Positions 16,730 to 24,799 of a stretch of DNA of 64,000 nucleotides are shown in pieces. This DNA comes from UBA1952 sp965246785 (GTDB lineage Bacteria > Bacteroidota > Bacteroidia > Chitinophagales > Chitinophagaceae), in contig CBDFFM010000011.1 in the NCBI GenBank assembly GCA_965246785.1, forward strand, positions 192,427-256,426, written 5' to 3'. Made by a program: the position numbers and the translations under genes. Under the pieces are notes generated by a model. That model did no database searches. It was not told the DNA's origin and was given only the letters and a program-made list of their open reading frames with translations. Within the stretch, counting starts at the first letter, position 1. Every line of letters begins with the position of its first letter.

Positions 16730-17130
16730 CGCGTATTCCTGCCTTAACTGCTCTTATGACCCACGACGAATCCGGTAGCAGTACCCGTGAAACGCTTACG
16801 CGCCCAATACCGAACTCTTTATGAGGCACATAACACCTTACGTGTCCGATACTGTGCTCCGTATTAAGTGCGTAATTCATTATGCACTCAATATCATCCA
16901 TGACATCGGACGCGTAGCACATTACGCACTCAATATCATCCATGACATCGGACGCGTAACACATTACGCACTCAATATCATCCGTGACATCGGACGCGTA
17001 ACGCATTATACGCCCGATATCATCCATGATATTGAGTGCGTAACCCATTACGCGCCCGATATCATCCATGATATTGAGTGTGTAACCCATTACGCGCTCA
17101 ATATCATCCATGATACGACATGCGTAACCT
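16730..17130. repeat. 42-bp minisatellite made of two alternating palindromes, open on both strands
   Basis: Five full 42-base units run from 16886 to 17095. A partial sixth reaches about 17130, and decayed units extend back to about 16730. Each unit alternates a palindrome centred on ATATCATCCATGATAT with one centred on GCGTAACCCATTACGC. Units differ mainly by exchange of CTCAATATC for CCCGATATC and the matching change in the other arm. Because 42 is divisible by 3, both strands stay open (plus 16821-17252, minus 16722-17162) and would encode 14-residue repeats such as NIIHDIGRVTHYAL. I judge it non-coding. It fills the gap between rpe and the TPR lipoprotein gene. Confidence 0.85.
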
Positions 17131-17203
17131 TTTTTAGCGTCATAACTGTCGTTGCCGTTCAATTAGTAGCCAATAATTTATGCTATGGCATGTTGCGTGA
17201 AAG

Positions 17204-17228
17204 GCCCGACAGACTGACGAACGATGAA
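17204..17228 (-). repeat. 25-bp dispersed repeat, copy 2 (inverted)
   Basis: Exact reverse complement of 157-181. It sits just beyond the minisatellite, in the gap before the TPR gene. Confidence 0.7.
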
Positions 17229-17306
17229 CGGAGCGTCGCAAGGGACGCTTAATAGCGCGTTGCAGCCGGCTAAATAAAGAACTTCAAATGGGTACACGTT
17301 CCGCTG

Positions 17307-18296
17307 CTAATGGCCGAGGCGACTGAGGCCTTCCTCGGCGGTAGCGTACTTGGGGTCAAAAGTAAGGGCCTGCCGGTAGTCGGCGGCGGCGGCGTCCTTA
17401 TTGCCGGCCAGCTCGGCGCAGAGGCCGCGGTTGTAGTAGGCGCGGGCATCGGTGGGGGCTATGCTGGTAACGTGATCAAACTGGCGGCGGGCCTTCTCAA
17501 AAGAGTCCTGCTGAAGCAGGATGAAGCCGGTGGCGAAGTAGGCGTCGGCGTATTGCATGTTGTGGAGGATGCAGCGGGTGTACTCGGATTTGGCAGCTTC
17601 GTACTCCTTTTTGGCCTGATGATACATGCCCTTGGCATAGAGGGGAAAGACGTCGGCGGTATCCAGCCGGAAGGCGGATTCGTAGTACTGAAGGCCGAGG
17701 GCATCGCCGCGGAGGGTGTAAAGGAGGCCGAGCTGAATGGCGGCCTCGCGGTAGGAGGGGGCCACGTTGAGAACGGTCTGAAAGGAGGAGATGGCCTTTG
17801 GGGTATCCTTCATATCCTTATAGACGAGGCCTTTGAGGAAGTAGCCCTCAGGGGAGAAGGCATCCTGCCGGAGGACGGTATTGATTTCGTTGAATGCCTT
17901 GCCGTACTCCTTGGTGAAGAGCATGAGCTTGGCAATCTTGAGGTGTGCCCTGGGGTCATTCGGATTGTGACGCAGGGCGCGGGTGAGCCACTTGGTGGCG
18001 GTAGCAACATCCTTATGCTCAAATAGGAGGTCGCCGATGGCGGAGGCGTACTCGGCTTTGTTGGAGTCCAGGCGGGTGGCTACGTACCAATCATCCAGCG
18101 CAAGGGAGTCCTGCCCCATGCGGTGGAGGGCGAGGCCGCGCTTGTACCATGCATCGGCCTTGGTGGTATCGGCAGCGATGGCGTTGGTGAGCGGGGCTAT
18201 TAGGGGGGAGGCGAGGATGGGGTTGGAGACGGGGGCGGGGTGGTGCTTGCAGGCGGCGAGGAGGCAGGCGAGGAGGAGGCAGGTGATGAATCTCAT
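17307..18296 (-). CDS. TPR-repeat lipoprotein
   Basis: This is a 329-residue protein with a lipoprotein signal (lipobox LLAAC, lipidated Cys16). The rest is a string of about seven to eight tetratricopeptide repeats. Typical ones are ADAWYKRGLALHRMGQDSLAL, PRAHLKIAKLMLFTKEYGKAF, PEGYFLKGLVYKDMKDTPKAI and ARAYYNRGLCAELAGNKDAAA. TPR solenoids mediate protein-protein contacts. An envelope scaffold is the likely role, and the partner is unknown. Confidence 0.85.
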   Translation of the reverse strand: MRFITCLLLACLLAACKHHPAPVSNPILASPLIAPLTNAIAADTTKADAWYKRGLALHRMGQDSLALDDWYVATRLDSNKAEYASAIGDLLFEHKDVATATKWLTRALRHNPNDPRAHLKIAKLMLFTKEYGKAFNEINTVLRQDAFSPEGYFLKGLVYKDMKDTPKAISSFQTVLNVAPSYREAAIQLGLLYTLRGDALGLQYYESAFRLDTADVFPLYAKGMYHQAKKEYEAAKSEYTRCILHNMQYADAYFATGFILLQQDSFEKARRQFDHVTSIAPTDARAYYNRGLCAELAGNKDAAAADYRQALTFDPKYATAEEGLSRLGH

Positions 18297-18329
18297 GCAG
18301 CGTAGAATCCGGGTGAGGGAGCGTTTATA

Positions 18330-18623
18330 TTATGGCTTCCTGAAAGGCCGCCTTGATGTGTGGTGAACCGAATAGATAATGACGTCGTCTCCCTCTATTT
18401 CGTAAAGAAGCGCAAAGCGCATTGTTTTCAGACGGCAGAAGCGCAAGCCGGTATTCTGGTAATAGCTGTAACGCTCAGGATGTTGTGCAATACGCTCAAT
18501 TGCTTCGTCCATTTCAGCCAGGAATTGTTCAGAAAGGCTGGGTGTCGGCTCGCCGTCATAATGGAAAACGGTTTCCGCAACGTCCATCCTGACTTCTTCC
18601 TTCAAAATAACCTTATATGCCAT
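18330..18623 (-). CDS. ParE/RelE-family toxin of a type II toxin-antitoxin pair
   Basis: This is a 97-residue basic protein with the RelE/ParE fold pattern: a helix-rich N-terminal half (VAETVFHYDGEPTPSLSEQFLAEMDEAIERIAQHPERY), then strands LRFCRLKTMRFALLYEIEGDDVIIYSVHHTSRRP. It resembles the ParE/gyrase or mRNA-interferase side of the family, but the target cannot be decided from sequence alone. It overlaps the upstream antitoxin gene by 11 bases, so the two are translationally coupled. Confidence 0.85.
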   Translation of the reverse strand: MAYKVILKEEVRMDVAETVFHYDGEPTPSLSEQFLAEMDEAIERIAQHPERYSYYQNTGLRFCRLKTMRFALLYEIEGDDVIIYSVHHTSRRPFRKP

Positions 18624-18855
18624 TGCCGGCGCGTTGTTGCTTGACGTATTGCTTCACTTCATCCCAAGAGTAGCTCTTGCTCTCACCCGACCTATGGCGG
18701 TCAATGCGGCGCTGTAATTCTGCTAATTCGGCTTCATTCAAGGGCTCTTCCGCCAGTCCATTGCTTTGTGCGTTAAGAATGGCTATGAGCATTGCATCAT
18801 CAGCTTCTTCAACCTTACGGCGGGCACGCTCACGAAGATTTTCTGAGTAAGTCAT
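18613..18855 (-). CDS. Antitoxin of the ParE/RelE pair (addiction-module family)
   Basis: This is an 80-residue acidic and helical protein located directly upstream of the toxin with an 11-base overlap. The C-terminal half (LNEAELAELQRRIDRHRSG followed by SYSWDEVKQYV) matches the PF09720-type unstable antitoxin pattern, in which this tail wraps the toxin. The N-terminal part (MTYSENLRERARRKVEEADD) is helical. Together they form a two-gene toxin-antitoxin operon, probably autoregulated. Confidence 0.82.
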   Translation of the reverse strand: MTYSENLRERARRKVEEADDAMLIAILNAQSNGLAEEPLNEAELAELQRRIDRHRSGESKSYSWDEVKQYVKQQRAGNGI

Positions 18856-18876
18856 TTCAAACGGCTTTCCACAAAT

Positions 18877-19692
18877 TTACTCCTTCTCCTCCGCATCAAT
18901 ATCGCCCACCCGCGGCTCATGCAGCTCCACCGGCGGGGCCGCCTTGCGCAGCCGCATATTCAGCAACTCCACCGCAAAGGAGAAGGCCATAGCGAAATAG
19001 ACGTAGTTCTTCAGGTTCAGCTCCTCATGCGGCGCACCGGCGGGCCGCACCGTGGATTCGCGCCAGCCATCAATCACCAGCACCAGGCCCACCATTACCA
19101 GGAAGGAAAGGGCCAGCATTGTCAGCGTAGGGTGTTTATGGATGAAGGTGGCAATGCGCTCAGAAAAGAAGAACATCACAATCATAGCCAGCACCACGGC
19201 AATAATCATCACCGCCAGATTGTGGCCGATGCCGGAGGCGGTAATGACGGAGTCAAAGGAAAAGACCATATCCACCAGCACAATCTGGAAGATGGCATTG
19301 GCGAATGAAGCCGCCTTGCGTCCTTTGGGGCCTGCTTCGTCGCCTTCCAGCTTTTCATGAATTTCTGTGACGGTCTTAAAGATGAGAAAAAGGCCGCCGG
19401 CTATCATTACCAGGCTGGCGAGGTCAAAGGCCTTGTCAATGCCGAAGAGGCTGAAGCCGAAAAGCGCCTTTCCTTTCTGCTTCAGCAGCCATCCGAGGGC
19501 GATGAGCAGCAGCGTCCGCGTGATAATGCCAAACACCATCCAGAGTGTCCGCGCCCGCTTGCGCTGCTCCTTCGGCATCCGCCCCATAATGATGGAAACG
19601 AAGATGACGTTGTCAATGCCGAGAATGATTTCCAGCAGGGCAAGCGTGATGAGTGATATAAGGGCGGCGCCTGAAAACAGGTCTGGGTTCAT
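18877..19692 (-). CDS. TerC/YoaE-family integral membrane protein
   Basis: This 271-residue protein has about seven membrane segments. It carries the TerC-family acidic intramembrane motif LLEIILGIDNVIF near residues 18-30 and a second one, LVDMVFSFDSVITASG, near 145. These acidic residues are thought to bind metal (Mn efflux and metalation of exported enzymes in other bacteria). The tail is hydrophilic and acidic. It sits alone between the toxin-antitoxin pair and pyrD. A short tandem repeat, GTTGGA(A/G)CGTT-like, precedes its start. Confidence 0.9.
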   Translation of the reverse strand: MNPDLFSGAALISLITLALLEIILGIDNVIFVSIIMGRMPKEQRKRARTLWMVFGIITRTLLLIALGWLLKQKGKALFGFSLFGIDKAFDLASLVMIAGGLFLIFKTVTEIHEKLEGDEAGPKGRKAASFANAIFQIVLVDMVFSFDSVITASGIGHNLAVMIIAVVLAMIVMFFFSERIATFIHKHPTLTMLALSFLVMVGLVLVIDGWRESTVRPAGAPHEELNLKNYVYFAMAFSFAVELLNMRLRKAAPPVELHEPRVGDIDAEEKE

Positions 19693-19735
19693 GGTTGGAA
19701 CGTTGGAGCGTTAGAATGTTGGAGGGTTTTCTGAA

Positions 19736-20776
19736 TCAGCGCTGATTTGATTGCGCAAGCAGGCCTTGGCAAATTGCTTTTGCTATTCCGGGGCCTTCAT
19801 AGATGAAGCCAGTGTAAACCTGTACGAGGCTCGCGCCGGCATCCAGCTTTTCCCGCGCATCGGCGGCCGTAAAAATCCCGCCAACCGCGATGATGGGAAT
19901 AGCGCCGCCGCTTTTGCGGCTGATGTAGCGTACCACCTCTGTAGCCCGCTGTCGCAGTGGCTTGCCGCTGAGGCCGCCCGCGCCGATGGCTTCAACTGCC
20001 GTGGCTTCCGTTTGCAGGCTGCTGCGGTCTATCGTGGTATTGGTTGCTACGATGCCGTCCAGCTTCGTATCGCCGACGATGCTGATGATGTCGTCCAATT
20101 GTTCATCAGTAAGGTCTGGTGCTATCTTCAGCAGAATAGGCTTTGGCTTCGCGTAAGCAGCATTAATGTCTTTCAGGCGTTGCAGCAAGGCCGTAAGCGG
20201 CTCTTTATCCTGCAAAGCCCGTAAGCCCGGCGTGTTCGGCGACGAAACATTAACCACGAAGTAATCCACCACATCATGCAGCGCGCAGAAGGCGGCCTCG
20301 TAGTCCTTCACCGCGTCCTCATTCGGCGTGTCCTTATTCTTCCCAATATTTCCGCCGATGATGATGCGCTCTTTGCGGTGCTTTAGCCGCTCAGCAGCCA
20401 CTTCCGCGCCGCCATTATTAAAGCCCATCCGGTTAATCAGCGCGCTATCTGCCGGCAGCCGGAAGAGGCGTGGCGCCGGATTGCCCGGCTGCGGGCGGGG
20501 CGTAAGCGTGCCTATTTCCACAAAGCCAAATCCCAGCATCGCCAGCTCATCCGTCCAACGGGCGTCTTTATCAAAACCAGCCCCGAGGCCAACCGGGTTT
20601 GGAAAGGTGATGCCCCAAAGCGTGCGTTCCAGCCGCTTGTCGTTTACCGCATAGGTTTTGCGCAGCAAAGCCCGCAGCGGCGTCAGCTTATAGGCGGTCT
20701 GCAAGGCCCGCATCGCGCGGTAGTGAATGGCCTCGGGCTGCTGCAGGAAAAGAAGGGAACGAAGGAGCCGGTACAT
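19736..20776 (-). CDS. pyrD: Dihydroorotate dehydrogenase (quinone), class 2
   Basis: This 346-residue membrane-associated flavoprotein oxidises dihydroorotate to orotate in pyrimidine synthesis, passing electrons to quinone. The amphipathic N-terminal extension (MYRLLRSLLFLQQPEAIHYRAM) typical of class 2 is present. FMN and substrate motifs are seen: NPVGLGAGFDKDA near residue 60, RMGFNNGG near 116, NVSSPNTPGLR with the catalytic Ser at 178-179, and GGLSGKPLR. The ATG at 20776 was chosen because a perfect TAnnTTTG element ends 8 bases upstream. The in-frame start at 20812 lies before that promoter. Confidence 0.96.
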   Translation of the reverse strand: MYRLLRSLLFLQQPEAIHYRAMRALQTAYKLTPLRALLRKTYAVNDKRLERTLWGITFPNPVGLGAGFDKDARWTDELAMLGFGFVEIGTLTPRPQPGNPAPRLFRLPADSALINRMGFNNGGAEVAAERLKHRKERIIIGGNIGKNKDTPNEDAVKDYEAAFCALHDVVDYFVVNVSSPNTPGLRALQDKEPLTALLQRLKDINAAYAKPKPILLKIAPDLTDEQLDDIISIVGDTKLDGIVATNTTIDRSSLQTEATAVEAIGAGGLSGKPLRQRATEVVRYISRKSGGAIPIIAVGGIFTAADAREKLDAGASLVQVYTGFIYEGPGIAKAICQGLLAQSNQR

Positions 20777-20783
20777 GGGCGGC

Positions 20784-20791
20784 CAAAGATA
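20784..20791 (-). promoter_or_regulatory. -7 promoter element TATCTTTG of pyrD
   Basis: This is an exact TAnnTTTG match on the minus strand, 7 bases before the pyrD ATG. The transcript would be nearly leaderless. Confidence 0.6.
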
Positions 20792-20872
20792 CGCGGCACA
20801 CCTTTTAACCATTTTTTACGGGCAGCCTCCGCAGCCAGCGGAACTGCACGCCTAATTTTATCCGCACACACC

Positions 20873-21589
20873 ATGCGTTTCGCCGTCGCGCTGACCCTTT
20901 TACTGTTTTCGTTTTCGCTGCGTGCGCAGCAACGCATTAACGGCAGCGTGGCGGATGCGGACGGCAAGCCGCTAAGTGGTGTGGCTATTCAGAACATCCA
21001 TTCCAGCGAGGGACTGATGACTGATGCAACCGGGCATTTTGCCATTGCGGTGAAAGCAGGCCAGCTTGTAGAGTTTCGGAGGCTGGGTTACAAAACGGCC
21101 CGTGTACGCATTGGCGCGGGCGCGCTGCCACCGTATTACCGAATCATCCTGGAGCCGGGCGTTCAGGAATTACAAGAGGTAGAAGTTCGTAACCACTTTG
21201 AAGATTTTAAGCACGACAGCCTGCGCTATCACGCGCTTTTCAAAAAGCAATTGGAAACGACGCCGGTTACAGGGTGGCGCGCCTTTCAAAGTCCGTTCTC
21301 CGCGCTCAGCAAGTCCAACCGCCAGCTCATTCAATTCCAGGAGGAATATGCCTGGCTGGAAAAGCAGAAGTTCGTTGATTATACGTTCAGCGAAAAGCTC
21401 ATTGCCCAGCTTACCGGCCTGAAGGGCGACAGCGCCGTAGCATATATGCGTCGCTTCCGGCCTTCTTACGAGATGCTGCGCGCCATGCCGGAGTACGACT
21501 TCTTTGCGTACGTGAAGCAGACGGTGGCTATCTGGCGCGAACGGCAACGTATGGGCCCAAGTAATAGCCGGGGTAGCGGGGGCGGTTAG
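20873..21589 (+). CDS. Exported CarboxypepD-reg-like domain protein
   Basis: This is a 238-residue protein. The start at MRFAVALTLLLFSFSLRAQ gives a clean signal peptide; the upstream in-frame extension overlaps the pyrD start region and is not credible. Residues about 20-105 form a carboxypeptidase-regulatory-like beta-sandwich (RINGSVADADGKPLSGVAIQN ... RRLGYKTARVRI), as found at the N-terminus of TonB receptors, but no plug or barrel follows. The rest is a helical region of unknown role. It is probably periplasmic or outer-membrane associated. It is divergent from pyrD and 28 bases upstream of acs. Confidence 0.8.
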   Translation: MRFAVALTLLLFSFSLRAQQRINGSVADADGKPLSGVAIQNIHSSEGLMTDATGHFAIAVKAGQLVEFRRLGYKTARVRIGAGALPPYYRIILEPGVQELQEVEVRNHFEDFKHDSLRYHALFKKQLETTPVTGWRAFQSPFSALSKSNRQLIQFQEEYAWLEKQKFVDYTFSEKLIAQLTGLKGDSAVAYMRRFRPSYEMLRAMPEYDFFAYVKQTVAIWRERQRMGPSNSRGSGGG

Positions 21590-21617
21590 GAAGAACTGCC
21601 TTTCTTATCTTGCTTCA

Positions 21618-23540
21618 ATGAACGCGGCCTATCCATACCAAATCACCAGCTACGAAGATTATCAGCAGCAGTACCGCCGCAGCATAGAAGCGCCGGAAGC
21701 ATTCTGGGGTGAGGTGGCGAAACACTTTTATTGGCAGAAAGCGCCAACGAAGGTGCTGGATTGGAATTTTGAGGAGCCGCGCGCACACTGGTTTGAAGAT
21801 GGCCGCCTCAACATCACCGAGAATTGCTTAGACCGCCATTTGGAAGCCATTGGTGATAAGCCTGCCATCATCTGGGAGCCGAATGACCCAGCAGAAGTGT
21901 CTCGCACGCTGACTTACCGCGAACTGCATGGGCAGGTGGCGCAATTCGCACAAGTGCTGCGGGCTAACGGTGTTCGCAAAGGCGACCGCGTGTGCATCTA
22001 CACGGGCATGGTGCCGGAGCTGGCCGTAGCCGTGCTGGCTTGCGCGCGCATCGGCGCCATTCACTCCGTTATCTTCGGCGGCTTCTCCGCGCGCAGCATT
22101 GCCGACCGGCTGCAGGATGCGGAGGCGCGCTTCATCATAACCGCCGACGGCGCTTTTCGCGGAGCGAAATCCATTCCGCTAAAAAGCATTGTTGATGATG
22201 CGCTGGAAAGCTGCCCGTTTGTGAAGCGTGTCGTTGTGCTGAAACGCACGGGCACGCCGGTGAGCATGACGGCGGGCCGCGATGTCTGGTGGACGGAAGA
22301 AGTGGCAATGGTTGATATGGCAGAGGCAACGGCCGTTCCTGCCGAAGAGATGGCTGCGGAAGACCCGTTATTCATCCTTTACACAAGTGGTTCCACCGGC
22401 AAGCCCAAAGGCGTGGTGCATACCTGCGCCGGATACATGGTGTGGACGGCTTACACTTTCGTCAACGTCTTTCAGGTACAGCCGGACGACATTCACTTCT
22501 GCACCGCAGACATCGGCTGGATTACGGGCCATTCCTACATCGTTTATGGCCCGCTCTGCGCCGGCAGTACGTCGCTTATGTTTGAAGGCGTACCTACCTG
22601 GCCGGACGCTGGCCGCTTCTGGGATGTAGTGGATAGGCACAAAGCATCTATTCTCTATACCTCGCCCACTGCCATCCGTAGCCTCATGGCATACGGCACG
22701 ACGCCGCTGGTTGGAAAAGACCTTAGCTCCCTGCGCGTGCTCGGCTCTGTGGGCGAGCCGATTAATGAGGAGGCGTGGCATTGGTACGATGAGCATGTGG
22801 GAAGGGGCCGTTGCCCCATTGTGGATACCTGGTGGCAGACGGAGACGGGCGGCATCATGATTTCAAATCTCGCCGGCATCACGCCGGCAAAGCCAGGCTA
22901 CGCCACCTTGCCGCTGCCGGGCGTTCAGCCACAATTGATGGACGAAAGAGGCGAGGTCTTATCCGGCAATGACGTGAGCGGAAATCTCTGCATTGCCGCG
23001 CCTTGGCCCGGCATCATTCGCACTACCTGGGGCGACCATGAGCGCTGCCGTGCCACCTACTTCGCTGCCTATCCCGGCAAATACTTTACCGGCGATGGCT
23101 GCATGCGCGATGGCGAAGGCTTTTACCGCATCACGGGACGCGTGGATGATGTGCTGAACGTGAGCGGCCACCGTATAGGCACTGCGGAAGTGGAGAATGC
23201 CATTGATATGCACACGGGTATCATAGAGAGCGCAGTGGTAGGTTATCCGCACGACATCAAGGGGCAGGGTATTTACGCATACGTAGTGCGCGATGCCGCC
23301 ACACAGACCGATGAAGGACGCCTGCGGGCCGACATTGTGCAAACGGTAGCCGACATCATCGGGCCGATTGCGAAGCCGGATAAAATCCAGTTCGTAACCG
23401 GCCTTCCTAAAACGCGCAGCGGTAAAATCATGCGCCGCATTCTGCGCAAAATTGCCCAAGGCGAGACAAGCAATCTGGGCGATACGACTACCTTGCTGGA
23501 ACCGGAGATTGTAGCTATGATACAGGCAGGAAAGCTATGA
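21618..23540 (+). CDS. acs: Acetyl-CoA synthetase (AMP-forming)
   Basis: This 640-residue enzyme activates acetate with ATP and CoA to acetyl-CoA. It has the ANL-superfamily signatures: P-loop YTSGSTGKPKGVVHT near residue 255, WWQTETGG near 410, YFTGDGCMRDGEGFYRITGRVDDVLNVSGHRI near 490-525 and the catalytic, usually acetylated Lys603 in TRSGKIMRRI. The length matches Acs exactly. A TATCTTGC sequence 5 bases before the ATG resembles a -7 element with a shift. It may be read independently of the preceding small gene. Confidence 0.97.
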   Translation: MNAAYPYQITSYEDYQQQYRRSIEAPEAFWGEVAKHFYWQKAPTKVLDWNFEEPRAHWFEDGRLNITENCLDRHLEAIGDKPAIIWEPNDPAEVSRTLTYRELHGQVAQFAQVLRANGVRKGDRVCIYTGMVPELAVAVLACARIGAIHSVIFGGFSARSIADRLQDAEARFIITADGAFRGAKSIPLKSIVDDALESCPFVKRVVVLKRTGTPVSMTAGRDVWWTEEVAMVDMAEATAVPAEEMAAEDPLFILYTSGSTGKPKGVVHTCAGYMVWTAYTFVNVFQVQPDDIHFCTADIGWITGHSYIVYGPLCAGSTSLMFEGVPTWPDAGRFWDVVDRHKASILYTSPTAIRSLMAYGTTPLVGKDLSSLRVLGSVGEPINEEAWHWYDEHVGRGRCPIVDTWWQTETGGIMISNLAGITPAKPGYATLPLPGVQPQLMDERGEVLSGNDVSGNLCIAAPWPGIIRTTWGDHERCRATYFAAYPGKYFTGDGCMRDGEGFYRITGRVDDVLNVSGHRIGTAEVENAIDMHTGIIESAVVGYPHDIKGQGIYAYVVRDAATQTDEGRLRADIVQTVADIIGPIAKPDKIQFVTGLPKTRSGKIMRRILRKIAQGETSNLGDTTTLLEPEIVAMIQAGKL

Positions 23541-23813
23541 AAAAGAAATGCCGGCATATAGCAGTATAGCAGGCGTTTCTGATGGTGGAGCGGCAAATAG
23601 TCATAAAAGGAAAGTTCCGCCGGGGCGGGCTTACTGGCAACCAAAGATGTCGTCCGCGAAGGGTCGGGCTTCTTTGCTCCTGCCCGGATTGATTCACAAT
23701 AATCGGACGAGATAGTGAACAACATTAATGTGGAACGGCTTATCTCAACTAACTGCTTTCCAAAGCAGAAAGGCAACTTCCGGCAAAAGTCAAATGCACT
23801 TCTTCATTTAGTA
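23541..23813. other. Gene-free gap after acs
   Basis: There is no credible coding sequence. An imperfect hairpin (23544-23552 with 23572-23580, one wobble) could be a weak terminator for acs, but no T-run follows it. The rest shows nothing I can name. Confidence 0.5.
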
Positions 23814-24719
23814 TTAATCCTTCAGCTGAATAACCTTTCCCTCAGTAACTAGCCACGCTTTAGTAAGCGGGCTCGTTTTCGTAGCATAACCCGCTGCATA
23901 AACGAAAGACTTTCCGTCGCTGCATGGATAGATTTCGTAGTCGGTTTGGTGTATGCTTCCCGGTACTTCCAGCTTGCGCAGCGTTTTGCCGGTAGGCGCA
24001 TCTATAGTCAGCATTTGCTGATTATCCTTGCTTAGCGCTACTGCGGTCTCCTCTGCGTTAAAACTCCAGTAAGTGCCAATCTGCCCGCAGCAGTCTTTGC
24101 TTAAACTGGTAACCGCGCCTGATGCCACATTAATTAAAAAACCTCCGTTAGCGCTGAACACCCACAGGCCTTTATTGGAAAAATACGGGTAAAAGCGCTC
24201 CGTAACGATTGTAGCCAGCTCTTTCCTCGCGCCGCGCATATTGGGGCCATTGGGCATTGCTAAATCTGTAATAAACACTTTGGTTACTCCTTTATCCTGA
24301 TTCATGGTGGCAATTTTTCCGCTCGCGCGATTGCGTGCAAATCCACTACCGGTACCATTGCCGCAGCGTATCCGCGTCACAAGCTCGCCGTTGGTTTTGA
24401 ATGCGTAGTAAAAGGAGTCGGCGTTTTTCATGTCCTCAAAGTCAAACGTGTAGCCCGACTCTTTATAATCCGGATGCTGGATTTTATAGCGCAGCAGTTT
24501 GATGCTCCATTCCGGGTCTTTCTTGTTGATGGTCTGTAGTAGCTTACCATCTGCAAGGCTCCATATTTTGCCAGTTCCCGAGGAGTCTAAGGTCATCACG
24601 ACCTCGCCTTTTCCATCCGGGAAGGCCTCTTTTATCCAGTAGGCATGGGCGGTCTGCGCAAGCATGCGCGATTGGGTGAAGCTTGCTAGTAGAAACGAAA
24701 GCAGAAGGGCTTTTTTCAA
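23814..24719 (-). CDS. Exported propeller-like protein, cassette copy 1
   Basis: This is a 301-residue protein with a signal peptide that starts at a TTG codon (24717-24719); no in-frame ATG would keep the signal. The body has WD40/YVTN-like strands in which segments such as GTGKIWSLADGKLLQTI, GLWVFSANGGFLINVASG and MLTIDAPTGKTLRKL recur. It shares with the genes at 26137 and 29940 a start of the type AKFWAVADGSL, a Pro-Cys-x-Asp-Gly-Lys-Ser-Phe-Val-Tyr block and a tail KAWLVTEGKVIQLKD. It lies just downstream of a Ser-rich/TPR gene, and this pair is repeated three times. It is probably periplasmic; function unknown. Confidence 0.7.
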   Translation of the reverse strand: MKKALLLSFLLASFTQSRMLAQTAHAYWIKEAFPDGKGEVVMTLDSSGTGKIWSLADGKLLQTINKKDPEWSIKLLRYKIQHPDYKESGYTFDFEDMKNADSFYYAFKTNGELVTRIRCGNGTGSGFARNRASGKIATMNQDKGVTKVFITDLAMPNGPNMRGARKELATIVTERFYPYFSNKGLWVFSANGGFLINVASGAVTSLSKDCCGQIGTYWSFNAEETAVALSKDNQQMLTIDAPTGKTLRKLEVPGSIHQTDYEIYPCSDGKSFVYAAGYATKTSPLTKAWLVTEGKVIQLKD

Positions 24720-24799
24720 AATAGAATGTTTTTAAAAGAAAAGGATTAGTATGGAAATAAAGGCACAAAGCCTTGCCAGTAGCGGATTGCAGCAATGTT

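Noticed and set aside
16886..17130. CRISPR array
   Set aside because: Units are contiguous without variable spacers and no cas genes are near.
16722..17252. Open frames of 146 (minus) and 143 (plus) codons over the minisatellite
   Set aside because: Both arise because the repeat unit is 42 bases (a multiple of 3) and palindromic. There is no signal, domain or promoter favouring either.
23541..23813. Small gene after acs
   Set aside because: The available frames are short, overlap acs or the propeller gene antisense, and lack protein-like composition.
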